Assembly (NCBI RefSeq): GCF_050563525.1
Contig: NZ_JBNXUN010000001.1
Coordinates: 806,001-870,000, forward strand
Direction of reading: 5' to 3'
Length of the DNA: 64,000 bases
Source: Falsiroseomonas sp050563525
GTDB taxonomy: Bacteria > Pseudomonadota > Alphaproteobacteria > Acetobacterales > Acetobacteraceae
In this document: positions 58,935 to 64,000 of the stretch, piece by piece
Numbering within the stretch: position 1 is the stretch's first letter
How the letters are laid out: each line of letters begins with the position of its first letter
Position numbers and translations under genes: made by a program
The notes under the pieces: generated by a model
Databases searched by the model: none
Seen by the model: only the letters and a program-made list of their open reading frames with translations
What the model was told of the DNA's origin: nothing

Positions 58935-59073
58935 TTCGGGTTGCTCCACGCAATTTCATGGCGCCATGGTAGGTGAAGAAGAGGTCATTACAAGGCCACC
59001 GGCTTGCGACGGCGGGAAGCACCGTGGCATAGGCTTAACAAAGCTCATTGGTCCAAGAATTGGGGAGACCTTC

Positions 59074-60063
59074 ATGTCCATGCGACTGACGCGACGGAGC
59101 CTGGTTGGCGCGACCGCCCTGGTGGCTGCGCCGGCCCTGCTCGCGCCGCGGCCGGCGCGGGCGCAGGGCTGGCCGAATGGCCCGATCCGGCTCGTGGTGC
59201 CCTTCGCGCCGGGCGGCAGCACGGACCTGTCGGCACGGCTGGTGGCGGATGGGTTGGCGCAGCGGCTTGGCGTTCCCGTGGTCGTGGAAAATCGGGCCGG
59301 AGCGGGGGCGACAACCGGTAGCCAGATGGTCGCCGATGCGCCGCCGGACGGCCAGACCCTGGTGATGAGCAACATCGCCAGCCACGCCATCAGCCCGACG
59401 CTGTACGGCAACCTGCGCTACGACCCGGTGCGGTCCTTCACGCACATCGCCATGGTCATCACCAACCCGTCGGTCTGGGTGGTGCATCCGCGAAGCGAGA
59501 TCGCCAATCTGGCGGACCTGGTGCGGCTGGCGAAGACGCGGCAGGGCGGGCTCGACATGGCGTCCTCCGGCGCCGGGTCCTCCAACCACCTGCTGATGGT
59601 GCGGTTCTGCGAGCAGGCGGGCATCCCCTTCACCCATGTGCCGTTCCGCGGCGCCGGCCCGGCGATGACGGCGGTGATCGCGAACCAGGTGCCGATGATG
59701 TCGGACAGCCTGCCCTCCGCCGCTGGCCATATCCGCCAGGGCAGCGTGCGCGCCATCGCGATGAGCAGCGCGCAGCGCCACCCGGGCTTCCCGGGGGTGC
59801 CGACCTTCATCGAGCAGGGCTTCGACCTGTCCAGCACGTCCTGGTTCGCGCTTTCCGGCCCGGCCGGCATGGACCCGGGGGTGGTGCAGCGGCTGAACCG
59901 GGAGGTGAAGGCGGTGGTCGCGACGCCGGACAGCCAGCGGCGCTTCGCCGAGATGGGCGGCGCGCCCGGCGACATGACGCCGGAGGAGTTCACCGCCTTC
60001 GTGGCGGCGGAGGTCGCGCGCTGGGCGCCGGTGGTGCGCGCATCCGGCGCGACGGTCGGCTGA
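59074..60063 (+). CDS. tctC: Bug/TctC-family binding protein of the tctCBA operon
   Basis: This 329-residue protein has a twin-arginine signal (MRLTRRSLVGATALVAAPAL, cut near ARAQ). IRLVVPFAPGGSTDLSARLV, VVVENRAGAGATTGSQMVAD and MASSGAGSSNHLLMVRF are classic Bug motifs, and the AGGSTD-type loop grips the substrate carboxylate. It delivers a small organic acid to the TctBA permease encoded next. GGGGAG lies before the ATG. The binding-site variation in this family prevents prediction of the ligand. Confidence 0.93.
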   Translation: MSMRLTRRSLVGATALVAAPALLAPRPARAQGWPNGPIRLVVPFAPGGSTDLSARLVADGLAQRLGVPVVVENRAGAGATTGSQMVADAPPDGQTLVMSNIASHAISPTLYGNLRYDPVRSFTHIAMVITNPSVWVVHPRSEIANLADLVRLAKTRQGGLDMASSGAGSSNHLLMVRFCEQAGIPFTHVPFRGAGPAMTAVIANQVPMMSDSLPSAAGHIRQGSVRAIAMSSAQRHPGFPGVPTFIEQGFDLSSTSWFALSGPAGMDPGVVQRLNREVKAVVATPDSQRRFAEMGGAPGDMTPEEFTAFVAAEVARWAPVVRASGATVG

Positions 60064-60275
60064 TGGCCCGGGACGATGTGATTCGGCTGGTGTCCTGACC
60101 TTTCGCGGTTGGCGCGGCAGCCGGGCTTGTCTAGGGTCTGCCGGGTTAAGGCGGGTAAGGCGGGTGACGGACCTGCCGCCCGGAGGCAGGCACGGGTGAC
60201 GCGGCGCTGGGGCCGCGCCACCCGATTGGCGTAACTGGATCGGGCCGCATGCGGCCGGCAGCAACTGAGGTGCGG

Positions 60276-60728
60276 ATGAAGATCAACGCGAGAGACCTGA
60301 CGGCGGGGCTGATGCTCCTGGCAATTGCCGCCGCGGGGTTGTGGTTGAACACGGACCACACGCTGGGCGACGCGCGCCGCATGGGCCCCGGCTACATGCC
60401 GTTGCTGGCCTTTGGCACGCTGTTCGGCCTTGGGGCCGTGGTCTCCATCATGGCGCTGTTCAGCGGCCCGGACCCTCTGGAGCGCTGGGCCTTCCGGGAA
60501 CTCACCCTGATCCTGGTCGCGCTGTGCGTCTTCGGGCTGATCCTGGAAAAGGCCGGGCTGTTCCTGACGCTGGCCGTCACCATCGGCATCTCGACCCTGG
60601 CCGACCGGACGCACAAGCCGCTCGGCGTCCTCGGGCTGACCGTCTTCCTGATGGCGCTGTGCTGGTTCGTGTTCATCTACGAACTCGACATCCGGATCAG
60701 CGTCTGGCCAACCGTGTTCGGGTACTGA
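60276..60728 (+). CDS. tctB: TctB small permease subunit
   Basis: This 150-residue membrane protein has four helices: about 8-25, 40-62, 74-104 and 118-138. ARRMGPGYMPLLAFGTLFGL is the family's most recognisable segment. It partners TctA in the ion-coupled transporter. GAGG precedes the ATG at 60276. The 212-bp gap from tctC has two AAGGCGGGT direct repeats and a short hairpin (60172-60190) that may reduce read-through, so binding protein outnumbers permease. Confidence 0.9.
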   Translation: MKINARDLTAGLMLLAIAAAGLWLNTDHTLGDARRMGPGYMPLLAFGTLFGLGAVVSIMALFSGPDPLERWAFRELTLILVALCVFGLILEKAGLFLTLAVTIGISTLADRTHKPLGVLGLTVFLMALCWFVFIYELDIRISVWPTVFGY

Positions 60729-60741
60729 GGGACAGATATCG

Positions 60742-62250
60742 ATGGAAACCCTCTTCACGAACCTGGCCCTCGGGTTCAGCGTTGCCTTCAGCTTCGAGAA
60801 CCTGGCCTTTGCGCTGCTCGGGGCCTTCATCGGCACCGCGATCGGCGTGCTGCCGGGCATCGGGCCGGTCGCCACCATCTCCCTGCTGCTGCCGATCACC
60901 TTCGGCATGTCGCCGACCACCGCCATCATCATGCTCGCCGGCATCTACTACGGCGCGCAGTATGGTGGCTCGACCACGGCCATCCTGCTGAATCTGCCAG
61001 GCGAGGTCAGTTCGGTCGTCACCGTCATCGAAGGCTACAAGATGGCGCGGAACGGGCGGGCGGGGGCGGCGCTGGCCACCGCGGCGCTCGGCAGCTTCTT
61101 CGCCGGGTCCGTGGCCACCGTCGTCGTCGCGGCCTCCGGCCCGCTGCTCACCTCCGTCGCGCTGTCCTTCGGACCGGCCGACTACTTCTCCCTGATGTTC
61201 CTCGGCCTGATTATCTCCGCCGTGCTGGCGCAGGGCTCGGTGATCAAGGGCGTCGCCATGGTGGCGCTGGGCGTCAGCCTCGGCATGGTCGGCACCGACG
61301 TGCAGACCGGCCAGCAGCGCTTCACCTTCGGCATTCCGGAACTGTCGGATGGCGTCGGCTTCGTCGCCATCGCCATGGGCATGTTCGGCATTGCCGAGAT
61401 CGTGCTGAACCTGGAGCGTCCGGAATCGCGCAACGTGCTGACCCACAAGGTCGGCAGCCTGTTCCTGACGCGCGAGGAATTCCGCCGCGCCGTCCCCTCC
61501 GTACTGCGCGGCACGGTGCTCGGCACGGTGCTGGGCATCCTGCCGGGTGGTGGCGCCTCTCTGTCCTCCTTCGGCTCCTACATGCTGGAGCGGAAGGTCT
61601 CGAAGAACCGGCACCTGTTCGGCACCGGCGCGATCGAGGGCGTTGCGGGGCCGGAGGCGGCGAACAATGCCGCGGCGCAGTCCAGCTTCATCCCGCTGCT
61701 GACGCTGGGCATCCCGGCCAACGCCGTGATGGCGCTGATGGTCGGCGCGCTGATCATCCAGGGCATCCAGCCTGGCCCGCGCATGGTGGAAGCGCAGCCG
61801 GACCTGTTCTGGGGCCTGATCTGCTCCATGTGGGTCGGCAACCTGATGCTGCTGGTCATCAACCTGCCGATGATCGGCATGTGGGTGAAGCTGCTGGAAG
61901 TGCCGTATCGCCACCTGTACCCGGCGATCATGATCTTCTGCGCGATCGGCATCTATTCCATCAACAACAACGTCTTCGACGTCTACCTGATGGTGCTGTT
62001 CGGGCTGTTCGGCTACCTCTGCTCCAAGCTCAAGCTCGAAGGCGCGCCGCTGCTGATCGGCTTCGTGCTCGGGCCAATGATGGAAGAACACCTGCGCCGC
62101 GCCATGCTGCTGTCGCGCGGCGACGTGATGGTGTTCATCGAGCGGCCGATCTCCGCCACCATGCTCGGCATCGCCGCCCTCGCGATCCTGGCCATGGCGT
62201 TGCCAAGCCTGCGCTCCGGCAAGGAAAAGGCGATGGCCGAGGGCGGCTGA
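60742..62250 (+). CDS. tctA: TctA large permease subunit
   Basis: This 502-residue polytopic protein has the inverted-repeat signatures GVLPGIGPVATISLLLPITF and GILPGGGASLSSFGSYMLER. Between them is YYGAQYGGSTTAILLNLPGE, and then GPEAANNAAAQSSFIPLLTL and GIPANAVMALMVGALIIQGI. It forms the transport path of the TTT system. It starts 13 bp after tctB. A strong terminator follows. Unlike the TctA at 6819-8792, this one ends after the TctA domain, which is the normal arrangement. Confidence 0.94.
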   Translation: METLFTNLALGFSVAFSFENLAFALLGAFIGTAIGVLPGIGPVATISLLLPITFGMSPTTAIIMLAGIYYGAQYGGSTTAILLNLPGEVSSVVTVIEGYKMARNGRAGAALATAALGSFFAGSVATVVVAASGPLLTSVALSFGPADYFSLMFLGLIISAVLAQGSVIKGVAMVALGVSLGMVGTDVQTGQQRFTFGIPELSDGVGFVAIAMGMFGIAEIVLNLERPESRNVLTHKVGSLFLTREEFRRAVPSVLRGTVLGTVLGILPGGGASLSSFGSYMLERKVSKNRHLFGTGAIEGVAGPEAANNAAAQSSFIPLLTLGIPANAVMALMVGALIIQGIQPGPRMVEAQPDLFWGLICSMWVGNLMLLVINLPMIGMWVKLLEVPYRHLYPAIMIFCAIGIYSINNNVFDVYLMVLFGLFGYLCSKLKLEGAPLLIGFVLGPMMEEHLRRAMLLSRGDVMVFIERPISATMLGIAALAILAMALPSLRSGKEKAMAEGG

Positions 62251-62275
62251 GGCTTTTTCTGAGCGCCACGAAACG

Positions 62276-62305
62276 GGGGCCGTCCTGCGAGGGACGGCCC
62301 CTTCT
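62276..62305 (+). terminator. Intrinsic terminator of the tctCBA operon
   Basis: GGGGCCGTCC and GGACGGCCCC (10-bp stem, 6-nt loop) are followed by TTCTTCATT, 25 bp beyond the tctA stop. Confidence 0.85.
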
Positions 62306-62325
62306 TCATTCCAGGAGAACTCGAC

Positions 62326-63078
62326 ATGGACCTGCAACTGGCCGGTAAGGTCGCGCTGGTGACCGGCGCCTCCGCCGGGCTCGGCCGCAGCATCGCGCGC
62401 CTGCTGGCGGAGGAAGGCTGCCGCCTGGCGCTGCTCGCCCGCCGCATGAACCGGTTGGAGGATTTCGCGGCCACCCTGCCCGCCAGCGCGGAGCCGCTGC
62501 TGCTGGCGGAGGACGTGACCGACCCCGGCGCCGCCGCCCGCAGCCGCGATGCCGTGCTGGCCCGATTCGGGCGCTGCGATATCCTGGTGAACAATGCCGG
62601 CGGCAGCCGTCCGCAGACCGACCTGGGGCCCGATGACGTCTGGCAGGAGTCGATGGAGATCAACTTCCACGCCGGCCGCCGCATGGCGCATGCGCTGATC
62701 CCTTCCATGCAGGCGGCCGGGTACGGCCGCATCGTCAACATCACCGGCAGTGACGAGCCGCACATCATCAACGCGGCCAACGCGCCCAACGGCGCCGTGC
62801 ATATCTGGGCCAAGGCGCTGTCCCGGCAGCTGGGCCGGGACGGCATCACGGTGAACTGCGTGCCGCCCGGCCGCCTGCGATCCGAGCAGATCGATGCCCG
62901 CATCCTGCCGACGGAGGAGGCGCGGCGTGACTGGGCGGCGCGGGAGGTGCCGGTGGGCTTCATCGGCGAGCCCGATGACCTCGGCGTGCTGGTGGTGTTC
63001 CTATGCTCCCCGCGGGCGCGCTACATCACCGGGCAGGTCGTGCATGTGGATGGCGGCACGCATCGCTTCAGCCACTGA
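62326..63078 (+). CDS. Short-chain dehydrogenase/reductase with altered catalytic tyrosine
   Basis: This 250-residue Rossmann protein has VTGASAGLGRSIARLLAEEG for the cofactor, ILVNNAGGSRP, and VNITGSDEP with a serine at 142. At the YxxxK site the sequence is GAVHIWAKALSRQLG: the lysine K163 is kept but the tyrosine is histidine 159. ITVNCVPPGRLRSEQI follows. Similar AVHxWAK variants occur in SDRs beside TTT genes in other proteobacteria, as far as I recall, so the change may define a subgroup. It follows the tct terminator and may have its own promoter. Confidence 0.88.
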   Translation: MDLQLAGKVALVTGASAGLGRSIARLLAEEGCRLALLARRMNRLEDFAATLPASAEPLLLAEDVTDPGAAARSRDAVLARFGRCDILVNNAGGSRPQTDLGPDDVWQESMEINFHAGRRMAHALIPSMQAAGYGRIVNITGSDEPHIINAANAPNGAVHIWAKALSRQLGRDGITVNCVPPGRLRSEQIDARILPTEEARRDWAAREVPVGFIGEPDDLGVLVVFLCSPRARYITGQVVHVDGGTHRFSH

Positions 63079-63146
63079 CCCGCGTAACGGGCAAGCCTGG
63101 GGAACCCATCAGGGTCTAGGCTGCCGGCGGATCCGGATGACCCGCC

Positions 63147-63638
63147 ATGACCGATGCCAAGCCGACCCATCTGCGCCGCACCATCGCCCGCGCGAAGCGG
63201 CGCCGCGCCAATGCGGCCCTGCCGCGTGCGGCCACCCTGCCCGACCGCCTGGCCGATGCGGTCGCGGCGCGGGTCGGGTCGTGGCGCTTCATCCTGGTGC
63301 AGTCAGGGCTGCTGGTCGCCTGGATCACGGCCAATGCGCTGGTCGGCCCGGGCGGCTGGGACCCCTACCCCTTCATCCTGCTCAACCTCGTCCTGTCCTT
63401 CCAGGCCGCCTACACGGCGCCCATCATCATGATGAGCCAGAACCGGCAGAATGGGCTCGATCGTGACCGATCTGTCGCCGACTACCAGGTGAACCTTCGC
63501 GCCGAGGCCGAAATCACGCTGCTGCACGAAAAAATCGACCTGCTGCGGGAGCAGCAATTGACGGAGATCACTGACCTGCTGCGCCGGGCACTGGATCGTA
63601 TCGAGGCGTTGGAGGCTGCACGGGGGACATCGTCATGA
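63147..63638 (+). CDS. DUF1003 membrane protein
   Basis: This 163-residue protein has a basic N-terminus, ADAVAARVGSWRFILVQSGL entering a first helix (about 48-67), and a second helix (about 73-97; PYPFILLNLVLSFQAAYTAP). IIMMSQNRQNGLDRDRSVAD is the family signature, then a coiled coil (LLREQQLTEITDLLRRALDR). Members are widespread inner-membrane proteins without known function. The stop overlaps the next small gene by 4 bp. Confidence 0.9.
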   Translation: MTDAKPTHLRRTIARAKRRRANAALPRAATLPDRLADAVAARVGSWRFILVQSGLLVAWITANALVGPGGWDPYPFILLNLVLSFQAAYTAPIIMMSQNRQNGLDRDRSVADYQVNLRAEAEITLLHEKIDLLREQQLTEITDLLRRALDRIEALEAARGTSS

Positions 63639-63793
63639 CCTGGTTGGTGCGGGGCCTGCTGCTGGCCGCCGGTGCGATCGCCGCGTTGTTCGTGGCGCGG
63701 GATGCGCCGAACTTCGCAGTGGTGGAGGGCATGGTGGCAGTGGTGCTGGTCGCCGGGATCGTACTGGCGGTGGCGCTGACCCGGCGGAAATAG
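63635..63793 (+). CDS. Tiny two-helix membrane protein
   Basis: This encodes 52 residues: MTWLVRGLLLAAGAIAALFV, a short polar turn (ARDAPNF), then GMVAVVLVAGIVLAVALTRR. Two hydrophobic helices fill almost all of it. The start overlaps the DUF1003 stop (ATGA), so it is translated with that gene; this coupling is the main evidence. I recognise no family. It may be a small partner of DUF1003. Confidence 0.65.
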   Translation: MTWLVRGLLLAAGAIAALFVARDAPNFAVVEGMVAVVLVAGIVLAVALTRRK

Positions 63794-63874
63794 GCGCGCT
63801 TTCCGCCGGTACGCTGGCGGCCATCGCGGGAACGGGCTTGCCTCCGCCCCGGCTTGCCCGGATACGCTGGACCC

Positions 63875-64000
63875 ATGGAAATCGTGCAGGCCGTGCTGGC
63901 CCTGATCGCGGCCTGCATCGGCTTCGCGCTGATCGCCCGCCGGCTGAACCTGCCCTACGCCATCATCCTGGTGCTGGGCGGCATGGTGCTGGCCTTCATC
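63875..64000 (+). CDS. Monovalent cation:proton antiporter, CPA1 type (partial, 3' end beyond window)
   Basis: Only the first 42 residues are present: MEIVQAVLALIAACIGFALI, then ARRLNLPYAIILVLGGMVLA. The first hydrophobic helix followed by RRLNLPYAIILVLGG is the usual opening of NhaP/CPA1 sodium-proton exchangers. The remainder lies beyond the window, so ion-binding residues cannot be checked. Confidence 0.7.
   Translation, partial: MEIVQAVLALIAACIGFALIARRLNLPYAIILVLGGMVLAFI

Noticed and set aside
60172..60190. Terminator between tctC and tctB
   Set aside because: The 6-bp stem has no T-run; at most it attenuates.
1..64000. CRISPR arrays, tRNA or rRNA genes, insertion sequences or prophage
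   Set aside because: No regularly spaced direct repeats of suitable length, no cloverleaf-like sequence, and no transposase, integrase or phage structural motifs were seen on either strand.

Overview
The window is chromosomal DNA from a high-G+C alphaproteobacterium, most likely a Roseomonas-like member of the Acetobacteraceae. Genes are close-packed with strong codon bias. Small families typical of Alphaproteobacteria are present (GapR/DUF2312, DUF1244, DUF1491), and tripartite tricarboxylate transport (TTT) genes with Bug-type binding proteins recur, as is usual for environmental Acetobacteraceae and Betaproteobacteria. I see no tRNA, rRNA, CRISPR array, insertion sequence or prophage. All product names come from motif recognition by eye; no database was searched.

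Layout. 1-2.7 kb: a CitE-like lyase and a family III CoA-transferase, divergent from an OxyR-like LysR regulator. 2.7-4.2 kb: a less G+C-rich membrane-anchored pentapeptide-repeat gene. 4.5-9.9 kb: two divergent Bug binding proteins, a TctA-TctB fusion and a 4-oxalomesaconate tautomerase. 9.9-22.3 kb: a signalling region with an HWE kinase, two large hybrid kinases, an OmpR-type regulator and a REC-kinase. Embedded in it are a 70-residue Tat-signal peptide and an HPr-kinase-like/PqqD fusion. 22.5-28.9 kb: a shikimate/quinate dehydrogenase, a MocR regulator, a 2OG-Fe oxygenase, GapR, glycerate kinase and an OmpA-family porin. 29-33.6 kb: an HTH-pyruvate kinase fusion behind tandem palindromes, a secreted protein, a VOC protein, Ada and a TPR protein. 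33.6-39.4 kb: glycolate oxidase glcDEF interrupted by an M81 (MlrC-like) peptidase gene. 39.5-45.7 kb: a second secreted paralogue, rpmJ, an acyl-CoA-dehydrogenase-fold protein resembling 3-sulfinopropanoyl-CoA desulfinase, DUF533, AsmA and RluC. 45.7-53.9 kb: a Phd-PIN toxin-antitoxin pair, EF-P, an inositol phosphatase, a three-gene proton-channel/OmpA operon, MOSC and Upp. 53.9-59 kb: small conserved genes, cytochrome b561, DUF429, DUF421, PanE and an M20 amidohydrolase. 59-64 kb: a complete tctCBA operon, an SDR, DUF1003 and the start of a cation antiporter.

How the genes work together. Much of the region fits scavenging of organic acids and aromatic breakdown products: TTT uptake, GalD-like tautomerase, CoA transfer and lyase steps, glycolate oxidation, and glycerate to 2-phosphoglycerate to pyruvate. 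The best candidates for something little described are (i) the Tat-peptide/HprK-PqqD pair at 11.9-13.3 kb, (ii) the MotA/MotB-like operon with a long periplasmic coiled coil at 48.2-52.5 kb, and (iii) the pyruvate kinase with an N-terminal DNA-binding domain and matching palindromes upstream at 29.1 kb.
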